Source: an uncultured Flavobacterium sp. (lineage in GTDB: Bacteria; Bacteroidota; Bacteroidia; Flavobacteriales; Flavobacteriaceae). Taken from it: a DNA stretch of 64,000 bases. Under the pieces are notes generated by a model. That model was not told where the DNA came from. It saw only the letters and a list, made by a program, of their open reading frames with translations, and made no database searches. This document shows positions 18,909 through 28,120 of the stretch, piece after piece (position 1 is the stretch's first letter; each line of letters starts with the position of its first letter). The translations under genes and the position numbers were made by a program. Where the stretch lies: NCBI GenBank assembly GCA_937773775.1, contig CALJVL010000033.1:1-64000 (forward strand), read 5' to 3'.

Positions 18909-20183
18909 TTAACGTTGAATTCCCGCTTTCAAAATTTGGCCAAAGTCATACATGTCTTCAAAGGAACAATATAAAGGCACTGGCGCAAAACGAATCACAT
19001 TAGGCTCACGCCAGTCTGTAATTACACCATTTTCCATTAAATAGTCAAATAAACCGCGGCCTTCCCCATGCAGAAAAACAGATAGCTGACAGCCTCTTTC
19101 AGATAGATCCGATGGCGTAATAATTTCAAAACTACTATCTACCTCCCTAGCTATTTCTTCAAGGATAAACTCCAAATAAGCCGTTAATTTATCTCTTTTT
19201 TCGATTATAACATCCATTCCTATTTCGTCAAACATATCCACAGAAGCCAAATAGGGCGCTAAAGATAGAATAGGTATATTACTAATTTGCCAACCCTCAG
19301 CTCCCTTAACAGGGTCAAAAGTTTGCTCCATTTTAAAACGGCGTTCCTTATTATGTCCCCACCAACCAGCAAACCTAGGTAAGTCTGGATTATTGTGGTG
19401 TTTCTCATGTATAAAACATCCAGAAGCGTTTCCAGGTCCTGAATTCATATATTTATAACTGCACCAAGAAGCAAAATCAGCATCCCAGTCGTGAAGTTCT
19501 AATTTTATATTTCCGACAGCATGCGCTAAGTCCCAACCCACAATAGCCCCAGCATCATGTCCCGCTGCGGTTATTGTTTTCATGTCAAAAACCTGACCGG
19601 TATAATAGTTAACACCTCCAATTAAGACCAAAGCGAGTTCATCGCCTACTTCTGCAATTTTAGCTAATACATCTTCTAACCGAATGTTATGTTCTCCCTC
19701 TCTTCTCTTAATTTCAACAATTGCATCTTCTGATTTGTATCCATGAAAATCCACTTGACTTTGAAACATGTATTGATCCGAAGGAAAGGCTTTTTCTTCG
19801 CAAATGATCTTGTATCTCGATTTTGTAGGTCTGTAAAAAGAAACCATCAGTAAATGAAGATTTACCGTTAGGGTATTCATCACTGTCACTTCAGAAGGTA
19901 GCGCCCCCACAATTTTACCCAACGGCTTTGCAAAACGTTCGTGATAATCCCACCAAGGCTTTTCGGCATAAAAATGCCCTTCTACGGCAAGATTAGCCCA
20001 ATCATCCATAACTTCATCAACATAAGCCTTTGTTCTTTTAGGCTGTAAACCCAAAGAATTACCCGTGAAATAAATTACTTTTTCCCCGTTTACTTTCGGA
20101 AAAATAAATTCATCTCTATATTTATTCAGTTTGTCTTGTGAGTCAAGTCGCTGTGCAAATTCTTTGGTGTTTTCGAAAGTCAT
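18909..20183 (-). CDS. kynU: Kynureninase
   Basis: This 424-residue PLP enzyme cleaves (3-hydroxy)kynurenine to (3-hydroxy)anthranilate and alanine. The PLP lysine lies in WCSYKYMNSGPGNASG (about residue 245), the family motif YFTGNSLGLQPKRT is near the N-terminus, and GWDLAHAVGN supplies the PLP-contacting Asp. With KMO it covers two consecutive steps of the kynurenine pathway. It has a normal length and intact motifs. Confidence 0.93.
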   Translation of the reverse strand: MTFENTKEFAQRLDSQDKLNKYRDEFIFPKVNGEKVIYFTGNSLGLQPKRTKAYVDEVMDDWANLAVEGHFYAEKPWWDYHERFAKPLGKIVGALPSEVTVMNTLTVNLHLLMVSFYRPTKSRYKIICEEKAFPSDQYMFQSQVDFHGYKSEDAIVEIKRREGEHNIRLEDVLAKIAEVGDELALVLIGGVNYYTGQVFDMKTITAAGHDAGAIVGWDLAHAVGNIKLELHDWDADFASWCSYKYMNSGPGNASGCFIHEKHHNNPDLPRFAGWWGHNKERRFKMEQTFDPVKGAEGWQISNIPILSLAPYLASVDMFDEIGMDVIIEKRDKLTAYLEFILEEIAREVDSSFEIITPSDLSERGCQLSVFLHGEGRGLFDYLMENGVITDWREPNVIRFAPVPLYCSFEDMYDFGQILKAGIQR

Positions 20184-20265
20184 TGTTTGATTTATTAGTA
20201 TTGTAAAAATAGTGAAAAGAAGTTAGTTAGCAGAGGAAAACAGGAAAAAGGGACACTGCGAAATA

Positions 20266-20430
20266 CTAAAAACATTCGTTATGCGCCGCGTTAGAGATGG
20301 TAATGGAAAGCTTTATTGCCGGAACCATTAGTAATACGGCAAGGAGGAAGCGACCAAAGGAAGCTCCCGGACTGCCAGTATTACTCCGGTTGCGGCAATA
20401 AACTTGAAATGTACAGCCCGTAAACGCCCA
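20266..20430 (-). repeat. Dispersed intergenic repeat, family B, copy 1
   Basis: Read on the minus strand it begins GGGCGTTTACGGGCTG, passes through TTCCTTTGGTCGCTTCC and ends TTTCCATTACCATCTCTAACGCGGCG, with internal inverted segments. The ends match the framework of the copy at 36545-36655 (GGGCGTGTCCC ... CACTGCTATCCATTACGCC). Such GGGCGT...AACGCG elements are, from memory, common between flavobacterial genes. A 60-codon open frame inside is not a gene. Confidence 0.6.
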
Positions 20431-20462
20431 AAAAAAAAATCTCGCCATTGCTGACGAGATTT
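20431..20462 (-). terminator. Terminator of queA
   Basis: On the minus strand AAATCTCG pairs with CGAGATTT (20455-20462 with 20437-20444), followed by a T9 tract. It lies directly downstream of queA. Confidence 0.85.
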
Positions 20463-20485
20463 AGTGAATTAACCCTTATTACTTA

Positions 20486-21535
20486 TTAGATGATTAACAT
20501 CGCATCACCGTATGAATAGAATTTATATTCTTCTTTGATCGCTTCTTCATATGCTCTTTTCATTAAATCATGTCCACAAAATGCAGAAACCATCATTAAT
20601 AAAGTAGATTTTGGCGTGTGAAAGTTGGTGATCATACAGGTAGGAATCGTAAACTCGTGAGGAGGGAAAACGAATTTGTTTGTCCAACCATCAAAAGGGT
20701 TTAGCGTTCCATGTGACGAAACTGAGCTTTCTACAGCGCGCATTGAGGTCGTCCCCACTGTACAAATACGTTTTTTTCTTGATTTTGCATCATTAACAAT
20801 ATCACAAGCTCCTTGAGTAATTTTTAATTCCTCAGAATCCATTTTGTGTTTTGATAAATCCTCAACCTCAACTGGATTGAAAGTTCCCAAACCTACATGA
20901 AGTGTAACCTCAGCAAATTTAATTCCTTTAATTTCTAATTTTTTTAATAAATGCTTAGAGAAGTGCAATCCTGCAGTAGGTGCTGCAACAGCCCCTTCTT
21001 CTTTTGCATAAATGGTTTGGTAACGCTCAGCATCTTCTGGAGTTACATCTCTACTTATGTATTTAGGGATTGGAGTTTCTCCCAATTCCGTTAATTTTTT
21101 TCTGAATTCTTCATATGAACCATCGTAAAGGAAACGTAATGTTCTTCCACGAGAAGTAGTGTTGTCAATAACCTCAGCAACTAATGAATCGTCATCCCCG
21201 AAATATAATTTATTTCCGATTCTAATTTTACGAGCTGGATCTACTAAAACATCCCAAAGACGTTGTTCTGCATTTAATTCTCTAAGTAAGAAAACCTCGA
21301 TTCTTGCTCCTGTTTTTTCCTTATTCCCGTATAAACGTGCTGGAAAAACTTTAGTGTTATTTAAAATTAAAACATCTCCATCATCAAAATAATCAATTAC
21401 ATCTTTGAAGGTCTTGTGTTCGATCGTTTGTTTTTTACGATCAATAACCATTAAGCGCGCTTCATCTCTATGTTCAGAAGGAAATTCTGCAAGAAGCTCT
21501 TTTGGTAAATCAAATTGAAATTGTGATAGTTTCAT
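20486..21535 (-). CDS. queA: S-adenosylmethionine:tRNA ribosyltransferase-isomerase
   Basis: The 349-residue QueA transfers the ribosyl part of SAM to preQ1-modified tRNA to make epoxyqueuosine. Characteristic stretches are [21 protein letters not shown] at the N-terminus, [12 protein letters not shown] and [15 protein letters not shown]. Together with the queE remnant at 5 kb it shows that the organism makes, or recently made, queuosine. A terminator follows it, so it ends its transcription unit. Confidence 0.95.
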   Translation of the reverse strand: MKLSQFQFDLPKELLAEFPSEHRDEARLMVIDRKKQTIEHKTFKDVIDYFDDGDVLILNNTKVFPARLYGNKEKTGARIEVFLLRELNAEQRLWDVLVDPARKIRIGNKLYFGDDDSLVAEVIDNTTSRGRTLRFLYDGSYEEFRKKLTELGETPIPKYISRDVTPEDAERYQTIYAKEEGAVAAPTAGLHFSKHLLKKLEIKGIKFAEVTLHVGLGTFNPVEVEDLSKHKMDSEELKITQGACDIVNDAKSRKKRICTVGTTSMRAVESSVSSHGTLNPFDGWTNKFVFPPHEFTIPTCMITNFHTPKSTLLMMVSAFCGHDLMKRAYEEAIKEEYKFYSYGDAMLII

Positions 21536-21715
21536 ATTTATTGTTTTGTTTGAAAGTTTAAGGCTTAATAATTTAGCCCTATCGCTACATTTATTTAAGG
21601 CTGCAAATATACGACTGTGAGATAGGCGTTGTCAAGTGTTTTGCAGTTTATTTTAAGTAAACGCCCGGGAAGTCCTTACAGATTAAAGCCGAAAGGCTAT
21701 AAACATTGATAATAT

Positions 21716-22942
21716 CTAATTAATTTCAGAAACAGAAAAATCTAATTTCTCCATATCTTCCCAGAAATCAGGGTAGGATTTAGACACTACCTCTGCATTT
21801 TCTATTATTATAGGCACTTTTAATGCTAAAGGAGCAAATGCCATTGCCATTCGGTGGTCGTTATAAGTGGCGATTTTTACGTTATAATTAATTTCCGTAG
21901 CCGCGACAAGAGTCAGGCTATCATTAGTAACCGAAATATTGGCCCCTAATTTTGTCAATTCTATTCGTAATGCTTCCAGTCTATCCGTTTCTTTGATTTT
22001 TAAGGTATGAAGTCCTGTTAAATGACAGCCAATTCCTAAGCCCAGACAAGTAACAACGATAGTTTGAGCAATATCTGGGGTGTTGTTTAGTTCCAAGTTT
22101 AAAGTTTCCAATTTAAAACCAGGCAGTTTAACCAAAGTCATTTTATTTCCTTCAAAAAGAGTTTCAACACCCATCTGTTTGTAGATTTCGACTAAAGCAG
22201 AATCTCCTTGGAGGCTGTTTTCTTTGTAACTGTTTAATGTAACCGAAGCTGTATCGGCTAGAGCTACTAAACTAAAAAAGTAAGAGGCAGAACTCCAATC
22301 GGATTCTACCACCATTTCTTTAGTCTCCACTTCCTGTTGTGGATACACTTTGATCACGTTTCCTTCAAAACTGGTTTTAATATCCAAATCATTTAGCAAA
22401 GCCAAAGTCATTTTGATATAAGGAACTGATGTAATCTCACCCACCAAATTTATTTCGATTCCGTTTTCTAATTTTGGCGCCACTAACATTAAAGCTGATA
22501 TGTATTGGCTGCTTACATTTGCAGGAATATTTACCTTTGAAGAAGTTATTTTTTGTCCTTTGATTCGAATGGGTGGATACCCTACTTCTTTTTCATAGGT
22601 GATTTTTGCTCCCAATTGTTCTAGTGCTTCCACCAAAACTTTTATTGGACGCTCAGTCATACGTTGCGAACCGGTCAAAACTACTTCTCGACCATTGTTT
22701 ACCGCAAAGTAAGCCGTAAGAAAGCGCATGGCTGTTCCGGCATGATGGATATCTACTATTTCTTCATTTCCTTTCAATGCTTTTTGCATTACTTCGCTAT
22801 CGTCAGAGTTAGATGTATTCGCTAAGCTGACATTAGGAAAAAGCGCTTGTAATAATAAGAGTCTATTTGTTTCGCTTTTTGATCCCGTAACGGCAATGTC
22901 GGCTTGTAAATTAGAATGGGCGGTTTGTAACAGTAAGTTCAT
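21716..22942 (-). CDS. aroA: 3-phosphoshikimate 1-carboxyvinyltransferase (EPSP synthase)
   Basis: The 408-residue protein has the two-domain EPSP synthase layout with TGSKSETNRLLLLQAL (phosphate-binding Lys), HAGTAMRFLTAYFA, GSQRMTERPIKVLVEAL, and a C-terminal IKETDRLEAL and YNDHRMAMAFAPLA. It makes the precursor of chorismate, supplying the aromatic operon a few kilobases away. It appears to follow rsgA, dtd and the mazG-like gene on the same strand. Confidence 0.93.
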   Translation of the reverse strand: MNLLLQTAHSNLQADIAVTGSKSETNRLLLLQALFPNVSLANTSNSDDSEVMQKALKGNEEIVDIHHAGTAMRFLTAYFAVNNGREVVLTGSQRMTERPIKVLVEALEQLGAKITYEKEVGYPPIRIKGQKITSSKVNIPANVSSQYISALMLVAPKLENGIEINLVGEITSVPYIKMTLALLNDLDIKTSFEGNVIKVYPQQEVETKEMVVESDWSSASYFFSLVALADTASVTLNSYKENSLQGDSALVEIYKQMGVETLFEGNKMTLVKLPGFKLETLNLELNNTPDIAQTIVVTCLGLGIGCHLTGLHTLKIKETDRLEALRIELTKLGANISVTNDSLTLVAATEINYNVKIATYNDHRMAMAFAPLALKVPIIIENAEVVSKSYPDFWEDMEKLDFSVSEIN

Positions 22943-23023
22943 CTTTGGTATGGTTGTTTGCTAATTTGTCTCAAATTTATTTTAAAAAAAGCACACACCA
23001 AAGCATTGCCTAGACTTATAACA

Positions 23024-23350
23024 TTATTTTAGTTTATCGTTGTTTTTATGACGGTCTTTATCGCGAATCGATTTCAGATCCATCTTCTTGTCAAAAGCGG
23101 CTTGTAAATCAATTCCAGTTTGATTTGCCAAACACATCACCACAAAAACCACATCTGCTAATTCTTCGCCTAGGTCTTTATTTTTATCGCTTTCTTTTTC
23201 GGATTGCTCTCCGTAACGACGGGCAATAATTCGGGCTACTTCTCCTACTTCTTCAGTAAGTTGAGCCATATTCGTTAGTTCGTTGAAGTAGCGAACGCCG
23301 TGTTCTTTGATCCAGTTATCTACGTCCAATTGGGAGTTTTTCAAGTCCAT
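23024..23350 (-). CDS. MazG-like nucleotide pyrophosphohydrolase
   Basis: This short 108-residue protein has a MazG-type helical core, EEVGEVARIIARRYGEQ (EExxE) and LGEELADVVFVVMCLANQ (ExxD), the metal-binding pattern of all-alpha NTP pyrophosphatases. It probably hydrolyses non-canonical dNTPs or NTPs. One base separates it from dtd, so the two are co-transcribed quality-control genes. Confidence 0.88.
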   Translation of the reverse strand: MDLKNSQLDVDNWIKEHGVRYFNELTNMAQLTEEVGEVARIIARRYGEQSEKESDKNKDLGEELADVVFVVMCLANQTGIDLQAAFDKKMDLKSIRDKDRHKNNDKLK

Positions 23351-23351
23351 T

Positions 23352-23804
23352 TTATTCTCTGTTTTTACTATCTATAATTATTGTGACTGGTCCATCATTT
23401 AGAAGGTTCACTTTCATATCTGCCCCAAAAACACCCGTTTGTATTTTCTTAGCTAACTCTTTTTCGAGCTGCTGAACAAAGCTTTCATATAACGGAATGG
23501 CAAAATCGGGCTTAGCTGCCTTAATGTAAGATGGTCGATTGCCTTTTTTTGTGGCGGCATGAAGTGTAAATTGACTAACCACAATGATGTCTCCATTTAT
23601 ATCTTTGACCGATAGATTCATAACTTGACTCTCGTCCTCAAAAATACGGATTTTGGTAATTTTCCCAACTAGCCAATCAATGTCCTTTTGCAAGTCAGCC
23701 GCTTCAATCCCTATCAAGATCAATAATCCTTTTTGAATATCGGCTACAATTTTATTTTCAATAGTTACGGATGCGGAGGAAACTCTTTGGAGGACAACTT
23801 TCAA
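23352..23804 (-). CDS. dtd: D-aminoacyl-tRNA deacylase
   Basis: The 150-residue protein removes D-amino acids mischarged on tRNA. Both signature motifs are present: VVSQFTLHA (SQFTL) and NDGPVTIIID (GPVT). The start MKVVLQRVSSASVTIEN is canonical for the family. Confidence 0.95.
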   Translation of the reverse strand: MKVVLQRVSSASVTIENKIVADIQKGLLILIGIEAADLQKDIDWLVGKITKIRIFEDESQVMNLSVKDINGDIIVVSQFTLHAATKKGNRPSYIKAAKPDFAIPLYESFVQQLEKELAKKIQTGVFGADMKVNLLNDGPVTIIIDSKNRE

Positions 23805-23840
23805 AATAATGGTGAATTATACATTATGAATAGTGTATTA

Positions 23841-24818
23841 CTACTTTCTATTTTCGTCACTGATTGCTCGATCCTCATTATGAATGTCAGTACGATAATT
23901 TTCATCATCCCCTTCTAACAGTTTGAGATAACTATTGTAACGTGACCAGGCTATTTCATCTCTTTCCAAAGCCTCTTTCACAGCACACTTTGGTTCGTCT
24001 TTATGCAAACAGTTGTTGAATTTACACTGCTCCTTCAATTTAAAAAATTCAGGGAAATAACCACTAATTTCTTCCTTTTCCATATCGACAATTCCAAAAC
24101 CTTTAATTCCTGGTGTATCAATAATTTTAGCGTCAAAAGACAAATCATACATTTCTGCAAAAGTCGTAGTGTGTTGTCCTTGCTTGCTTGCTTCAGAAAT
24201 TACTTTTGTTTTTAAATGCAAAGAAGGTTCCATGGCATTTACCAATGTTGATTTCCCAACTCCTGAATGTCCAGAGAACATGCTTACTTTACCAATCATC
24301 AGTTCTTTTAATTTATCAATTCCCTTCATCTCTGTCGAAGAAACACGCAAACATTGATAACCGATTTCCTGGTAAACGTGTTGCATATACAATTGTTCAT
24401 CAAGTGTAGCTTCATCAAAAGTATCGATTTTATTAAAAACTAAAATAGTTTCTATACCATAAGCTTCGGCAGTAACCAGAAATCGATCAATAAAATTAAA
24501 AGTTGTTGGGGGGTTATTAATAGTCACCAATAAGAAAACCCGATCAATATTTGACGCAATAATATGCATTTGATGGGACAAGTTCACTGATTTACGAACG
24601 ATATAATTCTTTCTCTCGTGAATATGGTGAATGGTTCCCGTAACTTTATCCGACGATTCTTCGAGTTCGTAGTCCACGACATCCCCTACAGCAATGGGAT
24701 TGGTACTTTTGATTCCTTTCATGCGGAATTTACCTTTCATGCGGCATTCAATAAAATCTCCTTGTTCGGATTTTACAGTGTACCAACTTCCTGTAGATTT
24801 ATATACGAGTCCTGTCAT
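23841..24818 (-). CDS. rsgA: Ribosome small-subunit-dependent GTPase A
   Basis: The 325-residue protein is a circularly permuted GTPase for 30S maturation. The motif order is NKID (FNKIDTFD), then the P-loop GHSGVGKSTLVN, then DTPGIKGFG, after an N-terminal OB-fold. A C-terminal zinc site (CKFNNCLHKDEPKC) is intact. It is first of the rsgA-dtd-mazG(-aroA) gene string. Confidence 0.95.
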   Translation of the reverse strand: MTGLVYKSTGSWYTVKSEQGDFIECRMKGKFRMKGIKSTNPIAVGDVVDYELEESSDKVTGTIHHIHERKNYIVRKSVNLSHQMHIIASNIDRVFLLVTINNPPTTFNFIDRFLVTAEAYGIETILVFNKIDTFDEATLDEQLYMQHVYQEIGYQCLRVSSTEMKGIDKLKELMIGKVSMFSGHSGVGKSTLVNAMEPSLHLKTKVISEASKQGQHTTTFAEMYDLSFDAKIIDTPGIKGFGIVDMEKEEISGYFPEFFKLKEQCKFNNCLHKDEPKCAVKEALERDEIAWSRYNSYLKLLEGDDENYRTDIHNEDRAISDENRK

Positions 24819-24841
24819 GCTGCAAAGATAAAATATTGTTT

Positions 24842-24870
24842 CAAGTTTAAAGTTTAAAGTTTAAAGTTTT
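24842..24870. repeat. Short tandem repeat of GTTTAAA
   Basis: Three or four consecutive AGTTTAA(A) units lie immediately upstream of rsgA. Related shorter runs occur near 45475-45490 (GTTTAAAGTTTAAAAG) and 47221. They look like simple-sequence intergenic DNA, with no evidence of function. Confidence 0.6.
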
Positions 24871-24885
24871 TGAGACAACCACAAA

Positions 24886-24926
24886 TAAAAAATCCCCACA
24901 ACTTTCAAGCAAAAGCTGTGGAGATT
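24886..24926 (-). terminator. Terminator of the aromatic amino acid operon
   Basis: On the minus strand AATCTCCACAG pairs imperfectly with TTGTGGGGATT, followed by TTTTTTA. It lies directly after the stop of the DAHP synthase-chorismate mutase gene, closing the pheA operon. Confidence 0.8.
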
Positions 24927-24948
24927 CCTGTTTTTGATATTGGTCTAA

Positions 24949-26031
24949 TTATCCGTTGATCACTTTTTCTTGGTGAACGATACTTTCTTGATGAATTGCT
25001 TTAAACATTCTAAGTACAAACTCCTCAGAAAGCCCCTTTTGTTCTCCATCCAGAATCATTTTTCCTAGAATTTCATTCCAGCGTGTATTTTGAAGAACTG
25101 CAACGTTAGATCCTTTTTTCACCTGACCTATTTCGTCAGCCACTTTCATTCTTTTACCTAATGTTTCTAAAAGTGAAGCATCAAGAACATCAATATTTGC
25201 TCTTAACTTACCCATCCTTTTAGTGTACTCATCAGACACATCATTTAATTCTCTAACTTTTAAGTCAACGAAAATTTTCTTCAAAGCTGTTGGCGTCACT
25301 TGTTGTGCCGCATCGCTCCATGCATTATCTGGATCAAAATGTGTTTCGATAATCATTCCGTCATAATTCAAATCTAAGGCTTGTTGCGTTACCTCAAGAA
25401 TCATCTCACGGTCCCCAGTAATGTGAGACGGGTCAATAATTAATGGTAAATCAGGAAATCTATTTTGTAATTCAATAGCAATCTGCCATTCTGGAATGTT
25501 TCTGTATTTTGTTTTTTCGTAAGTAGAAAAACCTCTGTGAATTACTCCTAGTTTTTCTATTCCTGCGTTGTACAAACGCTCTACTCCACCTAACCACAGA
25601 GATAAATCTGGGTTAACAGGATTTTTTACCAACACAATTTTTTTAGTCCCTTGTAAAGCATCTGCCAGTTCTTGCATAGCGAAAGGATTTACCGTTGTTC
25701 TGGCTCCTATCCATAATACATCGATGTCATATTCTAAAGCTAGTTTCACGTGAGTTGTGTTAGCAACCTCAGTTCCCATCAACAATCCTGTCTCTTCTTT
25801 GGCTTTTTTCAACCATTTCAATCCTATTTCTCCAACACCTTCAAATCCTCCTGGACGTGTTCTTGGTTTCCAAATTCCTGCTCTAAAAACACTTACGTCA
25901 GAATCTTTCAATTCATGCGCTATTTTCAATACTTGTTCTTCAGTTTCAGCACTACAAGGTCCCGCAATCACAAATGGGTGAGATAAATTGAAATCGGTCA
26001 ACCACGTTCTCATTTCTTTCTTGTTTTCCAT
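24949..26031 (-). CDS. Bifunctional DAHP synthase / chorismate mutase
   Basis: The 360-residue fusion has a DAHP synthase domain at about residues 1-260 (FVIAGPCSAETEEQV, AGIWKPRTRPGGFEGVGE, DPSHITGDR) and an AroQ-type chorismate mutase at about residues 270-355 (LRANIDVLDASLLETLGKRM, TRWNEIL). It therefore carries out the first committed step of the shikimate pathway and the branch to prephenate. The domain order (synthase first) is usual in Bacteroidota. As the last gene of the pheA operon it is likely under the same attenuator. Confidence 0.92.
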   Translation of the reverse strand: MENKKEMRTWLTDFNLSHPFVIAGPCSAETEEQVLKIAHELKDSDVSVFRAGIWKPRTRPGGFEGVGEIGLKWLKKAKEETGLLMGTEVANTTHVKLALEYDIDVLWIGARTTVNPFAMQELADALQGTKKIVLVKNPVNPDLSLWLGGVERLYNAGIEKLGVIHRGFSTYEKTKYRNIPEWQIAIELQNRFPDLPLIIDPSHITGDREMILEVTQQALDLNYDGMIIETHFDPDNAWSDAAQQVTPTALKKIFVDLKVRELNDVSDEYTKRMGKLRANIDVLDASLLETLGKRMKVADEIGQVKKGSNVAVLQNTRWNEILGKMILDGEQKGLSEEFVLRMFKAIHQESIVHQEKVING

Positions 26032-26119
26032 CTTATTTTTAGTTTAGTTTTTATTATTATTTCTCCCCTACCTATGGGGCGGGGAATCTTAATGTTTCAT
26101 TATCTTTTTTAACCAATGC

Positions 26120-26971
26120 TTATTTTAGCATTCCGTTTAATATCTCTTTTATTTTATTCACACTTTTCATTTCCTCATATATAGCATCGTAGTCTTCACT
26201 AATCAGCAAGTCTTTAAAATGAGTCAGGTTTGAAATATATTCTTCCAATGTTTCTATTACCTGATCTTTATTTTGCTTAAAAATGGGCGTCCACATAGCC
26301 GGTGAACTTTTGGCTAAACGAACTGTACTCTCAAATCCACTTCCCGCCATGTCAAAGATATCTTGCTCATCTTTTTCTTTGTTTATTACTGTTTTTCCAA
26401 GCATAAAAGCACTGATGTGAGACAAATGAGACATATAAGCAATGTGCTTGTCATGCGATTTAGGCTCCATATACCGGATTCTCATCCCGATGGCTTTAAA
26501 AAGATCCAATGCTTTTTCCTGTAGCTTGAAAGCGGTTCGCTCCACCTCACAAATAATATTCGTTTTCCCCTGAAACAAGCCTGATATTGCCGCTGACGGT
26601 CCTGAAAATTCTGTACCTGCAATTGGATGCGTAGCGATAAAATTTCTTCTTTTCGGATGGTTTGTTACTGCTTCGCATATTAGCGTTTTCGTAGAACCCA
26701 CTTCAAAAACAATAGTGTTTTCACCAATCAAATCAAGTACCTCAGGCAAGACAGTTACCGCTACATCCACAGGAACAGAAACAATTACAAAATCTGCATC
26801 TGACACATTCTCTAATACCGAAGTCTCATCAATTACACCCAATGCTAGTGCTTCCTGCAAATGATTTTCATTGCTGTCAACTCCGTAAACGGTAGATTCC
26901 GGATACAGTATTTTGATGTCCAATCCCATTGATCCACCAATCAATCCAATTCCTATTATATAAACTTTCAT
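26120..26971 (-). CDS. tyrA: Prephenate dehydrogenase
   Basis: The 283-residue NAD(P)-dependent enzyme oxidises prephenate to 4-hydroxyphenylpyruvate. It has the Rossmann motif IIGIGLIGGSMGLD at the N-terminus, FEVGSTK, THPIAGTEFSGPSAA and HLSHISAFMLG, which carries catalytic-type histidines. The ATG abuts the stop of the aminotransferase gene without a gap. Confidence 0.92.
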   Translation of the reverse strand: MKVYIIGIGLIGGSMGLDIKILYPESTVYGVDSNENHLQEALALGVIDETSVLENVSDADFVIVSVPVDVAVTVLPEVLDLIGENTIVFEVGSTKTLICEAVTNHPKRRNFIATHPIAGTEFSGPSAAISGLFQGKTNIICEVERTAFKLQEKALDLFKAIGMRIRYMEPKSHDKHIAYMSHLSHISAFMLGKTVINKEKDEQDIFDMAGSGFESTVRLAKSSPAMWTPIFKQNKDQVIETLEEYISNLTHFKDLLISEDYDAIYEEMKSVNKIKEILNGMLK

Positions 26972-28120
26972 TTAATTAAATCTATCAATTGCTTCTTGTA
27001 CCTTTTCTTCCTTTACACATAATGCAAATCGAACATATCCTTCTCCATTGCTTCCAAAAATTGTTCCAGGTGCTATAAAGAGATGTTTCTCATGTAAAAT
27101 CTGGTCTATAAACTTTTCAGAAGAAGTTATCCCTTCTGGCAGTTTGGCCCAAACAAACAATCCGACGCCTTCTTTATGCACTTTACAGTTTAATTTCTCG
27201 GCTAATTTTTCCGTCAAAACTCGGCGTTTCTTATAAATCTCATTCATCGAGTCAAACCAAGACTTGTCGCTGTTCAAAGCGGCTATTGCTCCTTTTTGGA
27301 TCCCAAAAAACATTCCGCTGTCCATGTTACTTTTTACTTTCAATATAGAATCAATACAGGCCGCATTCCCCAAAACCATTCCAACTCTCCAACCAGCCAT
27401 ATTAAAGGTTTTACTCAAAGAGTTAAGCTCCAGAGCCACATCCTTAGCTCCAGCAACCTGCAGCAAACTCATTGGATTATCATTCAAAACAAAACTATAT
27501 GGATTGTCATTAATCAATAATATTTGGTGCCTTTTGGCGAAAGCCACTAACTTTTCAAATAAGGCAATACTTCCTCTAGCTCCGGTAGGCATATGCGGAT
27601 ATCCAATCCACATTATCTTCACTTTAGTTAAATCTAACTTTTCCAAGGCTGCAAAGTCAGGTGCCCAATTGTTTTCCTCTTTCAAATCGTAATAAACAGG
27701 AACTGCCCCTACTAAATTAGTCACAGAAGTATAGGTAGGATAACCTGGATTTGGAATCAAAACCTGATCTCCTTCATTTAGGAAAGCAAGAGATATGTGC
27801 ATGATTCCTTCCTTAGAACCCATTAAAGGCAAGATTTCAGTATTGGGATTCAATGCCACATCGTAGTTATTTTCATAAAAATCAGCCATTCCTTTTCTTA
27901 ATTCTGGCAATCCTTGATAACTTTGATAACCATGAGCATTTTCATCTTGCATTGCAAGAACCACTGCATCAATAACTTCTTGTGAAGGTTGTAAATCAGG
28001 ACTTCCGATTCCCATATTTATAATTGGCTTCCCTTCTGACGCCAATTGTCTGACTTCTCTCAACTTAGATGAGAAGTAATATTCTTCGACAGTATCTAAC
28101 CTCTTTGCGGTTGTAATCAT
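26972..28120 (-). CDS. PLP-dependent aminotransferase, class I/II (aromatic operon)
   Basis: The 382-residue fold-type I aminotransferase has the PLP lysine in ELNSLSKTFNMAGWRVG, plus PNPGYPTYTSV and GIGSPDLQPS. The operon position between prephenate dehydratase and dehydrogenase suggests it transaminates phenylpyruvate and 4-hydroxyphenylpyruvate (or prephenate). The start codon overlaps the pheA stop as ATGA. Confidence 0.88.
   Translation of the reverse strand: MITTAKRLDTVEEYYFSSKLREVRQLASEGKPIINMGIGSPDLQPSQEVIDAVVLAMQDENAHGYQSYQGLPELRKGMADFYENNYDVALNPNTEILPLMGSKEGIMHISLAFLNEGDQVLIPNPGYPTYTSVTNLVGAVPVYYDLKEENNWAPDFAALEKLDLTKVKIMWIGYPHMPTGARGSIALFEKLVAFAKRHQILLINDNPYSFVLNDNPMSLLQVAGAKDVALELNSLSKTFNMAGWRVGMVLGNAACIDSILKVKSNMDSGMFFGIQKGAIAALNSDKSWFDSMNEIYKKRRVLTEKLAEKLNCKVHKEGVGLFVWAKLPEGITSSEKFIDQILHEKHLFIAPGTIFGSNGEGYVRFALCVKEEKVQEAIDRFN

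Noticed and set aside
20266..20448. 60-codon minus-strand frame within the intergenic region
   Set aside because: It lies wholly within the family B repeat, with composition unlike a protein.
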